Below are positions 42,069 through 49,826 of a stretch of DNA of 64,000 nucleotides, one piece after another; position 1 is the first letter of the stretch; each line of letters opens with the position of its first letter. Source of the stretch: an uncultured Desulfosarcina sp. (GTDB taxonomy: Bacteria > Desulfobacterota > Desulfobacteria > Desulfobacterales > Desulfosarcinaceae); assembly GCF_963668215.1 (NCBI RefSeq), contig NZ_OY764190.1, positions 5,084,001-5,148,000 on the forward strand. The letters run 5' to 3'. The position numbers and the translations under genes are program-made. The notes under the pieces were generated by a model. The model did not search any database and had not been told where the DNA came from. It worked only from the letters and a program-made list of their open reading frames with translations.

Positions 42069-42658
42069 ACGTGAAACCGCCAAAAACAATTCTTGCCGGA
42101 CTTGCCCTGCTTTCCATCGTCGTCCGTCTGTGGACCGCGCCGCCCTGCATGGCGGCATCCGCTGCCGATGGAGGGGAGCAGTTGCGAAAAACCATGGCCG
42201 ACATCGCCCTGATCAACAACCAGTTAACCCAGCGCAGGGCCGATGCCGCCGGGATGCGGGAGGAACTGGCCCGGCGCGCAGAGGAGATTAAAGTCGAAAT
42301 CCGGGAAACAGCGGCGGAATTGGGAGTCAAGGATGAGGCCGTTGCCTTGAAAACGCCGAGAATCCTGTTCGATTTGCGGCTCATTGCCGAAATCGAGGCC
42401 TACATGAAACGCTACGCCCGGGAGATGAGCTACTACCAGGTCGCCTGCGATCGTCTCAGCTACCTGTATCAGCAGGCCGACGATGACCTGAAGATCGTCA
42501 ATACGCTCTCGGGAATGAAAATCGGGGCTCTCGTCTCACAGACCGAAAAGATCGTGAATGCCTATCTGCCCGATGCCCAGACCATCGTCATTCAGCCGGA
42601 CAGCATGGTCATCGCCTCTCCGGAATCCGTCTGGAAAAGCCTGGCCACGGGCCGATGA
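42065..42658 (+). CDS. Secreted coiled-coil protein, partner of the repeat protein
   Basis: 197 residues. A signal peptide (TILAGLALLSIVVRLW, cleavage near CMAAS-AAD) sends it to the periplasm. The mature chain is mostly helical, with a heptad-rich segment at about 40-90 (LRKTMADIALINNQLTQRRA and REELARRAEEIKVEIRETA). No enzyme motif. The ATG overlaps the repeat-protein stop (ATGA), so the two are co-translated. It may bind the periplasmic stalk or helical domain of the repeat protein. Unknown family. Confidence 0.75.
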   Translation: MNVKPPKTILAGLALLSIVVRLWTAPPCMAASAADGGEQLRKTMADIALINNQLTQRRADAAGMREELARRAEEIKVEIRETAAELGVKDEAVALKTPRILFDLRLIAEIEAYMKRYAREMSYYQVACDRLSYLYQQADDDLKIVNTLSGMKIGALVSQTEKIVNAYLPDAQTIVIQPDSMVIASPESVWKSLATGR

Positions 42659-42679
42659 TCGCCGTCGGCACCCGCCATC

Positions 42680-43141
42680 TCAACCGATGTTGGGCATCAA
42701 TGCCCAGCGAATCACTGCATGATCGATATCCGCCACATTTTCCAGGCAGACAATGCCGCTGTTCTGGAGCTTGAATACCGTCCGCGCCGCATCGCCGCAT
42801 ACAAGCAGGCCAATCAGTTTTTCTAAAAACGGCAAGTGTCCAACCAGCATGATGTTTTGATCCAGGGGCAGGTTTTCGGCAAAGGCGGCAATGTCGTCTA
42901 AGGGATTCATGCCGCTGCGCGTCTGGATTTCCTGATCCGGACAGAGGGCCGCGGCCATCTGCTCGGCGGTCTGGCGAGCGCGTTTCTTGCCGCTGTGAAC
43001 GATGCGGGAGACCGGCACGCCATATCCTTTGGCCACTTTTGCAATGAGTTCGGTTTCCCGTTTCCCATCCGCAGACAAACCCTTCTCAGGGTCATCCGTT
43101 TTTGGCAGGCTTTTTCCGTGTTGGACCACATACAGGGCCAT
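42680..43141 (-). CDS. sixA: Phosphohistidine phosphatase SixA-like (histidine phosphatase superfamily)
   Basis: 153 residues. The phosphatase loop reads YVVQHGKS instead of the usual RHG; the His nucleophile is kept but Arg is Gln, a variant I have seen in several SixA-like proteins. SGKKRARQTAEQMA (about 50) and the second catalytic His in LVGHLPFLEKL (about 101) are present. SixA removes phosphate from histidine of HPt domains or the PTS protein NPr. Here it is alone, convergent with the repeat-protein pair and 150 bp from the osmolyte block. Its partner kinase is not known. Confidence 0.83.
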   Translation of the reverse strand: MALYVVQHGKSLPKTDDPEKGLSADGKRETELIAKVAKGYGVPVSRIVHSGKKRARQTAEQMAAALCPDQEIQTRSGMNPLDDIAAFAENLPLDQNIMLVGHLPFLEKLIGLLVCGDAARTVFKLQNSGIVCLENVADIDHAVIRWALMPNIG

Positions 43142-43253
43142 CTCTCATCCTCCAGAAAATGGGTGTGATCGGTTCGAACGAAGAGCATCTCCGATCAAGG
43201 ATGTACCGCAGCGCAGAAGATGTCAACGGTAGGATGCCGTTCCGTCTGGAGAG

Positions 43254-43281
43254 TTGACAAAAGGTGACCGCAGGCTACAAT
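43254..43281 (+). promoter_or_regulatory. Strong sigma-70-like promoter of the glucosylglycerate block
   Basis: TTGACA (43254-43259), 16-bp spacer, TACAAT (43276-43281). The ATG at 43292 is only 11 nt after the -10 box, so the mRNA would begin about 4 nt before the start codon. No Shine-Dalgarno exists in this gap, consistent with a leaderless or near-leaderless transcript. Confidence 0.6.
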
Positions 43282-43291
43282 TAAAGTATCC

Positions 43292-44701
43292 ATGAAAATT
43301 GCCTTTGTTCACTATCATCTCAAAACCGGGGGCGTGGCCGCCGTTTTGAAGCGCCAGGTCAAAGCGCTTGGCGACGCGTGCGATCTGGTCGTTTTGACAG
43401 GGGATCGGGCCAACGCGAAGCTGCCCTGCGCAGTGGAAGAGATTCCCGGTTTGGGCTATGATCAACCGGGGCGGTCGGCACCGCCACCGGAGCGGGTCGC
43501 CGAGCAGGTGCGTCAGGCGTTGCAACGCAAATGGCCCGAAGGATGTGATATCCTGCACATCCACAATCCATTGTTGGCGAAAAACAGGGGCTTTCTTCGG
43601 ATCATCCGGCGCCTGCAGCAGTTCGGAATCACGCTTTTTCTTCAAATTCACGACTTTGCGGAAGATGGCCGGCCGCAAGCCTATTTCGATGAGTCCTACC
43701 CGAAGGATTGCCACTACGGCGTGATCAACCGGCGCGATGAGACCATACTGAGGGTCGCCGGCCTGGATGATTCGGGGCTCCATTATCTGCCCAATGCCGT
43801 AGAAGCCATGCCGGTAGATGCGAGCCGGCTACCCGGGGCGCAGATCCTTTACCCGGTGCGCGCCATTCGCCGTAAAAACCCGGGGGAGGCGATTCTGCTT
43901 TCCCTGTTTTTCGAAGCCGACCAGCGCCTGGCGATCACCCAACCGCCCAACAGCCCGGATGATATAGCCAGTTATCGGGACTGGGTGGCCTGGTCCGGGG
44001 CCAACGATCTGCCCGTCGATTTCGAAATCGGAAAAAAAATGCCCTTTGCAGCCATTGTCGCCGCCTCGCAGTCGATGATCACCACCAGCGTCTCCGAAGG
44101 TTTCGGGATGGCGTTTCTCGAACCCTGGACCGCGGGAAAGCCGCTTTGGGGGCGCCGTCTTCCGGATATCTGCTGCGACTACGAAGACAGCGGCGTCAAT
44201 TTGAACGCCCTTTACGACCGCATCGATGTGCCTTTGGACTGGATCGACCGGGACGTTTTTTCCCACCGCTGGCACAAAGCGGTTCGGCGCGCCGCCGACC
44301 GATACGGCCTTGCCATACCGGAGGCCACCGTCGCGAAAGCCTTCGAGGGGCTGAACGGGAAAACGACCATCGATTTCGGGCTGCTGGACGAGGCATTGCA
44401 GCGGCAAATCCTTGCCCGGCTGATCGCTTCGCCCGCTGCGAAAAAAGAGCTGATCCGAACCAACCCCCGGTTGTCGGAAACGAGCCAAGCGGCTGCGGCG
44501 CAAAGGGTGATCCAAACCAATCGAAAAACAGTTCTCGATCGATATGGGATGGACCGCTACCGAGAACGGTTGCTGCGGATCTACGACCGGGTGGTCAATC
44601 AACCGGTCCGGCACTGCATCGACAAAAAGATCCTGCTGCGTTCTTTTTTCAAACCGGAAAATTTCACTTTGCTCAAATGGGCTGCCTATGCGGGATCTTG
44701 A
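43292..44701 (+). CDS. GT4-like glycosyltransferase of the glucosylglycerate block
   Basis: 469 residues. N-terminal VHYHLKTGGVAAVLKRQ has the GGV loop of GT-B enzymes and DILHIHNPLLAKN follows. The C-terminal donor domain has SVSEGFGMAFLEPWTAGKPLWG, an E-x7-E-like site typical of GT4 (Glu in SEGFG and Glu in LEPW). It transfers a sugar from a nucleotide donor with retention. Located first in a four-gene block ending in glucosyl-3-phosphoglycerate synthase, it may add a second sugar to glucosylglycerate or make a related solute. The last 130 residues have no motif I know. Confidence 0.82.
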   Translation: MKIAFVHYHLKTGGVAAVLKRQVKALGDACDLVVLTGDRANAKLPCAVEEIPGLGYDQPGRSAPPPERVAEQVRQALQRKWPEGCDILHIHNPLLAKNRGFLRIIRRLQQFGITLFLQIHDFAEDGRPQAYFDESYPKDCHYGVINRRDETILRVAGLDDSGLHYLPNAVEAMPVDASRLPGAQILYPVRAIRRKNPGEAILLSLFFEADQRLAITQPPNSPDDIASYRDWVAWSGANDLPVDFEIGKKMPFAAIVAASQSMITTSVSEGFGMAFLEPWTAGKPLWGRRLPDICCDYEDSGVNLNALYDRIDVPLDWIDRDVFSHRWHKAVRRAADRYGLAIPEATVAKAFEGLNGKTTIDFGLLDEALQRQILARLIASPAAKKELIRTNPRLSETSQAAAAQRVIQTNRKTVLDRYGMDRYRERLLRIYDRVVNQPVRHCIDKKILLRSFFKPENFTLLKWAAYAGS

Positions 44702-45548
44702 CGCCATTTGTCGGCGCTACCTGCGGCCCATGGAGCCGATTCCCACCGGGGTGCGTGCGGTTTTGCCTGATCTGGCGCCCTGTGGCGCGATCCTTTTCGA
44801 CGTTTACGGAACCCTGTTGATCAGCGGGGCAGGGGAAATCGGGATGATGCAAACGCAGCCTCCCGGAATGGGTCGGTTGCCGGAATTGCTGAAGACCTAT
44901 GCAATCGAACATCCTGCCCAGAAACTTCAGTCGATGTTGCGCCGGGCCATCGAAGCGGAGCATCGCAGCCAACGGGAAAAGGGCGTCGATTTTCCAGAAG
45001 TGGACATTGTAAATATATGGCAGGCAATTTCAGGGATTCAGGACGGCTCCAAGGCCAAAGCGCTGGCCCTGGCTTATGAACTGATCACCAATCCCGTTTT
45101 TCCCATGCCCGGGGCCGGGACGCTGGCCCGGTTGTGCAGTGAACAGGGGATACCGATGGGGATCATCTCCAACGCACAATTTTATACCCCCATTGTGCTG
45201 GCATGGTTTTTCGGAAAGGAACTGTTCGATTCGGCCTTCGATCCGCGGCTGCGTTTTTTTTCCTGGCAGGAGGGCTGCGCCAAACCTTCGGCAATATTAT
45301 TTAACCGTGCCAAAGCGGCCCTTGTATCCATGGGAATACCATCTGAATCGGTTCTTTACGTGGGCAACGACATGCGCAACGACATCCGGCCGGCCGCCGA
45401 AGCCGGGTTCCGAACCGTTCTGTTTGCCGGAGACCGACGATCCTTGCGACTTCGCAGTGAAGACGAAACGTGCCGGGATGTTTCACCGGATTGGATCGTC
45501 ACCCATATCGAACAACTGGCGGCAGCCGCCGGCCAATCGAACCGTTGA
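44688..45548 (+). CDS. HAD superfamily hydrolase, candidate glucosyl-3-phosphoglycerate phosphatase
   Basis: 286 residues from ATG 44688, overlapping the glycosyltransferase end by 14 nt. HAD motif I is FDVYGTLL (about 36), with the usual second Asp of DxD replaced by Tyr-Gly (F-D-V-Y-G-T). Motif II is ISNAQ (about 157), motif III Lys in CAKPSAI and motif IV VGNDMRNDI (about 224). This is the type IA fold with a helical cap. Beside GpgS it is the natural candidate for removing the 3-phosphate to give glucosylglycerate, though known GpgP enzymes are often of other folds. Inferred from context. Confidence 0.8.
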   Translation: MRDLDAICRRYLRPMEPIPTGVRAVLPDLAPCGAILFDVYGTLLISGAGEIGMMQTQPPGMGRLPELLKTYAIEHPAQKLQSMLRRAIEAEHRSQREKGVDFPEVDIVNIWQAISGIQDGSKAKALALAYELITNPVFPMPGAGTLARLCSEQGIPMGIISNAQFYTPIVLAWFFGKELFDSAFDPRLRFFSWQEGCAKPSAILFNRAKAALVSMGIPSESVLYVGNDMRNDIRPAAEAGFRTVLFAGDRRSLRLRSEDETCRDVSPDWIVTHIEQLAAAAGQSNR

Positions 45549-45555
45549 GGGCGAC

Positions 45556-46713
45556 ATGGAAACCTATATTAATGCGCTGCCGACATTCGTCGACCGGATC
45601 CGCAAGATTCGCGAAATCATCATCAGCAATATCGTCCTGATCGGGCAGATACCGGCCCCCACCTTTCAGGAAAGAAGGCGTGCGGAGTGTCTGGTCGAGC
45701 GGTTGTCCGAATTCAACACGGACGAATGCGTCATCGACGACCATGGCAACCCCGTGGGGGTCATCCGGGGGACCGCAAAGGAAAAAGGCGCGATTTTTGT
45801 CGTCGCTCACCTGGACACTTTTTCGGAACTCGAGACGGACCAGCACTATGAGGTGACCGATAAAATCATCAGCGGCGTCGGCGTTTCGGACAACTCCGCC
45901 GCCGTGGGCGTGCTGGCCTCCCTGCCGGAGATTTTACGCCAGCTGGATCTGACCTTCGATTCGGATATCGTTCTGGTGGCTCCCGTGCAATGCCTGGGAA
46001 AGGGCAATCTAAGGGGCATCCGTCGGCTGTTGCGCGCCTGGCCGGGGCCGATCCGGGGGGCCATCTGTCTGGAAAGCGTGGAGTTGGGGCGTTTGAACTA
46101 TTACTCGTCCGCCATGATCCGGGGGGTGATCGATTGCAGCATCGCCGCCGAAAAACAGTCGGGGCGCCATCACATGCCCAACGCAATCCTGGTGATCAAT
46201 GAAGTGATCAATGCCATTCTCGGCCTCCGGCTGCCCCAGAAGCCCAGGACCCAGATCGTCATCGGCAAGATATCGGGCGGGTTCAACCACGGCAAAATCG
46301 CCTACGATGCCATGATCGGCTTCGAAATCCGGAGTGACTCCGACGAGATGGTCCGTGAACTGTACAGCGATATCCGCGATATCGTCGATGGGATCAACAA
46401 GTCCTTTGCAGTTGAAATCAAGCTGGATCGCATCAGCAACCTCAACGCCACCCAATTGCGGCACAACCATCCGCTGGTTAAATGCGCTTCGCGGATTCTC
46501 CGGCGATTGGAGGTGGAAGCGGTCTGTGACCCGAGCGAAACGGCCCTGTCCATTTTCCTGCAAAACGGCATCCCGGCAATCACCATCGGATTGACCCTGG
46601 GAGAAAATTTTCACCAGGACGGTGCCATGATCGAAATCGAACCGATGTACCGAGGCATTGCCCAGATTCCGGCCCTTTTGATGGCCATGGACAGGGGGGA
46701 CTGTGATGAATAA
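45556..46713 (+). CDS. M20-family metallopeptidase homolog lacking the catalytic Glu pair
   Basis: 385 residues from ATG 45556 (GAGGG upstream), 7 bp after the HAD stop. Metal ligands are visible in VAHLDTF (H-x-D, about 81), GVGVSDNSAAV (Asp, about 110) and a late His in LGENFHQDG. The dimerisation domain is intact, with GGFNHGKIAYDAMIGFEIR. But where M20 enzymes carry the catalytic EE (VQEEVGLRG) this protein has VQCLGKGNLRG, so the catalytic base is gone. It may be a non-peptidase hydrolase, a binding protein or an enzyme with altered chemistry. Its position between HAD and GpgS genes ties it to the solute pathway. Confidence 0.8.
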   Translation: METYINALPTFVDRIRKIREIIISNIVLIGQIPAPTFQERRRAECLVERLSEFNTDECVIDDHGNPVGVIRGTAKEKGAIFVVAHLDTFSELETDQHYEVTDKIISGVGVSDNSAAVGVLASLPEILRQLDLTFDSDIVLVAPVQCLGKGNLRGIRRLLRAWPGPIRGAICLESVELGRLNYYSSAMIRGVIDCSIAAEKQSGRHHMPNAILVINEVINAILGLRLPQKPRTQIVIGKISGGFNHGKIAYDAMIGFEIRSDSDEMVRELYSDIRDIVDGINKSFAVEIKLDRISNLNATQLRHNHPLVKCASRILRRLEVEAVCDPSETALSIFLQNGIPAITIGLTLGENFHQDGAMIEIEPMYRGIAQIPALLMAMDRGDCDE

Positions 46714-47704
46714 GAAATGGATCGACACCAACACCTTCCATCACAGCGAATTCAAGGATATCGGGCGCCTGGTGGCCGCCAAACACGAAAAGAACCTGTC
46801 CATTTCTCTTTGCCTGCCAACCCTGAACGAGGAAAGGACCATCGCCAAAGAGATCGTCATCATGAAATCGGAGCTGATGACACGCTATCCGCTGCTGGAC
46901 GAAATTGTCGTCATCGACTCCGGTTCGACAGACGATACCCGCAAGATCGCCCGTTCCTACGACGTTACGGTCCACCAGGCGGACGACATCCTGCCGCAGA
47001 TGGAAAAATTCAAGGGCAAAGGGGAAAATCTCTGGAAGGCCCTTTATGTGGCCCGGGGCGATATCATCGTTTATATCGACGCCGACATCAAAAACATCCA
47101 TCATCGTTTCGCCTACGGCCTGCTGGGGCCGCTGCTGCTCGGGGATCGCATCCGGTTCACCAAAGCCTTTTACGACCGGCCCATTGCCATCGGACACAAC
47201 AAACTGCGCCCCACCGGAGGCGGCCGGGTAACGGAACTGGTTACCCGGCCGCTGTTTTCCATGTTCATGCCGGACATGACTCAGTTCCTGCAGCCGCTCT
47301 CCGGCGAATACGCGGGATATCGCAGCATCTTCGATAAAATTCCGTTTCACATCGGCTACGGCGTTGAAACCGGTATGCTGATCGACATCCACCGCAAATG
47401 GGGTTTGGATGTCATGGCCCAGGTGGATCTGGATCGACGGGTGCACAAGAATCAGGACACCAAGGCCCTGGGCCGCATGGCATTCGTGATCATCAAAACC
47501 TTCCTCAACCGCATGGAGGAGCTGGACCGCATGCAGATTCGGCAGGAGACTTACGATGAGATGATTCAATATCAAATGGTCAAAAACCATTTAAAGCCGG
47601 AAAATCATATTCTGGAGCAGCACGAACGGCCGCCGATGATTGAAATCCCGGAATATCGGCAAAAATTTCCAAAGACAGTATCCGAAAATCCGGCTCGGAT
47701 ATAA
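46706..47704 (+). CDS. gpgS: Glucosyl-3-phosphoglycerate synthase (GpgS, GT81 family)
   Basis: 332 residues from ATG 46706 (GGGGG six nucleotides upstream), overlapping the previous gene by 8 nt. GT-A features: LCLPTLNEERTIAKE (about 32), VIDSGSTDDT, and metal-binding YIDADIKNIHHRF. LRPTGGGRVTELVTRPLF, FLQPLSGEYAGYRSIF and YGVETGMLIDI are specific to GpgS/MpgS-like GT81. It joins NDP-glucose and 3-phosphoglycerate, the first step to glucosylglycerate, a compatible solute for salt or nitrogen stress. Last of the four-gene block. Confidence 0.92.
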   Translation: MNKKWIDTNTFHHSEFKDIGRLVAAKHEKNLSISLCLPTLNEERTIAKEIVIMKSELMTRYPLLDEIVVIDSGSTDDTRKIARSYDVTVHQADDILPQMEKFKGKGENLWKALYVARGDIIVYIDADIKNIHHRFAYGLLGPLLLGDRIRFTKAFYDRPIAIGHNKLRPTGGGRVTELVTRPLFSMFMPDMTQFLQPLSGEYAGYRSIFDKIPFHIGYGVETGMLIDIHRKWGLDVMAQVDLDRRVHKNQDTKALGRMAFVIIKTFLNRMEELDRMQIRQETYDEMIQYQMVKNHLKPENHILEQHERPPMIEIPEYRQKFPKTVSENPARI

Positions 47705-47848
47705 TCGATACAACCGTTGATGCCAAAGGCATTCTTGTCTTTTACCCTGTAATTGGGTATCACCGATCTGTTTCTCTCAAGATATCTTTCCCAGATTCAT
47801 GCAGGCCGTTCCGTGGGTTGGACAGCCTGGCTGAAACCAAGGAGAACC

Positions 47849-48451
47849 ATGCGTTCAAAGAAAATGGATGGCTACGTCAAATCGGAGAACGTGATCTGGT
47901 TTGTCGTAATTTCGCTGCTGGTCGGATTTGTCGGTGGGGTTGCCTTCGGCATTTATAAAAGCGGCAGGTTTGCGGCGCCCGGTTCCATGGGGGGCGCCCC
48001 GGCCATGAATGCTGAACTGCAAGAGAATATCGATGCTTTCAAAGCCCGCACCAGCGAAAATCCAGAAGACGCTGAGGCCTGGATTCAACTGGGCCATCTT
48101 TATTTCGACGCCGGCCTGGCGGAGCAATCCATCGAAGCCTACGAAAAGGCCCTGGCCATCCAACCGCAAAATGCCAATGTATGGACGGATCTCGGGGTCA
48201 TGTACCGAAGAAGCGGAAAACCGGAAAAGGCGGTCGACGCCTTTGACCGGGCCATGCAGATCGATCCCGCCCACGAAATATCCCGGTTCAACAAAGGGAT
48301 TGTTCTGTTCCACGATTTAAAGGATGAAGAAGGCGCCCTGAAAGCCTGGGAATCCCTGCTGGCCATCAATCCCGATGCCCAGTCGCCGGGCGGTAGCTCG
48401 GTGAAGGAATTGGTCGATCACATCCTGCAGGAGCACCGGAGCGAAAAATGA
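47849..48451 (+). CDS. Membrane-anchored TPR protein
   Basis: 200 residues from ATG 47849, chosen for the ribosome binding site AAGGAG; the frame is open 96 nt upstream without coding character. One N-terminal helix (VIWFVVISLLVGFVGGVAFGI) anchors it. Residues 70-195 form three to four TPR units (AWIQLGHLYFDAGLAEQSIE, VWTDLGVMYRRSGKPEKAVD). Such proteins serve as periplasmic or cytoplasmic scaffolds, like the TPR part of CcmI. It overlaps the Nudix gene by 4 nt (ATGA). Partner unknown. Confidence 0.87.
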   Translation: MRSKKMDGYVKSENVIWFVVISLLVGFVGGVAFGIYKSGRFAAPGSMGGAPAMNAELQENIDAFKARTSENPEDAEAWIQLGHLYFDAGLAEQSIEAYEKALAIQPQNANVWTDLGVMYRRSGKPEKAVDAFDRAMQIDPAHEISRFNKGIVLFHDLKDEEGALKAWESLLAINPDAQSPGGSSVKELVDHILQEHRSEK

Positions 48452-48978
48452 AAACAGCGGTCTGCAATCGATCCACCCTGATCCGGAAAGGCCGCGTGTT
48501 CGATTTTTACGCCGAAAACGTCACCCTGCCCAACGATGTCACCCTGGACATGGAAATTATCCGGCATCCCGGTGCGGCCGCCATTGTACCGGTATTGGCG
48601 GATCGACAGGTTCTGCTGCTCCATCAGTACCGGCACGCGGTGGGGGGATTTATCTGGGAAATTCCCGCCGGAACGTTGGATCCGGGCGAAGATCCGCTGA
48701 CCTGCGCCCGGCGCGAGTTGGTCGAAGAGACCGGCTACTCGGCCCGGCATTTTGAAAAATTGGCCGAAATTACACCGCTGCCGGCCTATTCGGACGAGCG
48801 TATTCACCTTTTCCTGGCCACCGATCTGGACAGGGCGGCGCAAGACCTGGACGCGGACGAACTGCTCTATGTCCATCCCGTCGGCTATCAGCGCTGTTTG
48901 GATATGATCGCCGCCGGAGAGATTCAGGACGCCAAGACCATCAGCGCGCTGCACCTGGCCGCCGGTCGGTTGGGGTGA
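48448..48978 (+). CDS. Nudix hydrolase, ADP-ribose pyrophosphatase type
   Basis: 176 residues with a complete Nudix box G-x5-E-x7-REUxEExGU at about 71-93 (GTLDPGEDP, then RRELVEETGY). IPAGTLDPGE upstream of the box and HQYRHAVGGFIWE match ADP-ribose or ADP-sugar pyrophosphatases (NudF type). It splits ADP-ribose or similar into AMP and sugar phosphate. It starts inside the TPR gene stop. With the osmolyte block upstream, an ADP-sugar substrate is possible but unproven. Confidence 0.9.
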   Translation: MKTAVCNRSTLIRKGRVFDFYAENVTLPNDVTLDMEIIRHPGAAAIVPVLADRQVLLLHQYRHAVGGFIWEIPAGTLDPGEDPLTCARRELVEETGYSARHFEKLAEITPLPAYSDERIHLFLATDLDRAAQDLDADELLYVHPVGYQRCLDMIAAGEIQDAKTISALHLAAGRLG

Positions 48979-49220
48979 CGCTGCCCATTTCGTGACGGCG
49001 GCCACCATATCACTGAAAGCATGGTTATACCGGCGACCATGTTTTTGAGATCTACTCTGGTATCGAATAACGTTTCCAACAGAAACCGGATGACTTCTCA
49101 TGCAAGACGCTCCGTCACCCTTGACAGGTATACGGAGTGATCCGACTGGAGGATAAATCCTTGACTATTTTACCGCAGGTGACAAAATCATATCTGACGT
49201 TTTTCATTAACTGAGGTGTT

Positions 49221-49445
49221 ATGATGACCGCAAATGCCCAATCGATAAATTTTCAGGAAAGAGCCTTGATTGAAAAAATCCGCATGCTTTCCCCCGACAA
49301 GCTCGCCGAGGTGCAAGACTTTGTGGATTTTTTAAGTCAGAGAAACCGGGACACGTACCTTCTTCACGCCAGCAACAAAATGGCTGAAGATTCGTTCAAC
49401 AAGGTATGGGACAATCCCGAGGACGCAGAATATGACAACCTTTAA
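49221..49445 (+). CDS. Antitoxin of a PemK/MazF-type toxin-antitoxin pair
   Basis: 74 residues. EKIRMLSPDKLAEVQDFVDFLSQR (about 14-37 by position) matches the DUF2281-like antitoxin helix, and the acidic C-terminus (WDNPEDAEYDN) would cover the toxin. No classic ribbon-helix-helix or AbrB domain is obvious. It overlaps the toxin gene by 14 nt. Two starts, ATG 49221 and ATG 49224, share one GAGG site. Type II antitoxins neutralise the toxin and often repress their own promoter. Confidence 0.82.
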   Translation: MMTANAQSINFQERALIEKIRMLSPDKLAEVQDFVDFLSQRNRDTYLLHASNKMAEDSFNKVWDNPEDAEYDNL

Positions 49446-49773
49446 TTTCGGTGATATCGTTCTCGTTCCGTTTCCGTTTACAAATCAGTCCGCCATCAAG
49501 AAACGCCCGGCCGTAATCATTAGTTCAAACGAGTATAACCACAACCGGCCCGACATTGTTCTGATGGCCGTAACCAGCCAGATGCGCTCGGCCGATTTTT
49601 ACGGCGATCAACCTGTCAAACAGTGGCAGCAGGCGGGATTGCTGAAGCCCTCGGTGATAAAACCGATTTGCACCACCATAGAAAAACGTCTCGTTCTTAA
49701 AACACTCGGCAGGCTCCAAAAACAAGACATGACGGTGCTTGACGAAACACTTCAAATAATCCTCGGACAGTAA
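49432..49773 (+). CDS. PemK/MazF family toxin (endoribonuclease)
   Basis: 113 residues. FGDIVLVPFPFTNQS (about 6-20), KKRPAVIIS (about 24-32) and the conserved Thr in VTSQ are the fold's hallmarks; IEKRLVLKTLGRLQ is the C-terminal segment. Family members cut single-stranded mRNA at short motifs. The gene is intact and follows its antitoxin. It is followed by the converging MFS gene 53 bp away. Likely a mobile or stabilising module, though no transposon ends are seen. Confidence 0.9.
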   Translation: MTTFNFGDIVLVPFPFTNQSAIKKRPAVIISSNEYNHNRPDIVLMAVTSQMRSADFYGDQPVKQWQQAGLLKPSVIKPICTTIEKRLVLKTLGRLQKQDMTVLDETLQIILGQ

Positions 49774-49826
49774 ACGAATGACAGAATAACGGACCGATCT
49801 AAAAAGCAACGCGCAGCCAAAAAAGA

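Noticed and set aside
48979-49220. A 39-codon frame and a TTGACA box before the toxin-antitoxin genes
   Set aside because: No -10 element at proper spacing and no ribosome binding site for the short frame; nothing convincing was found in this gap.
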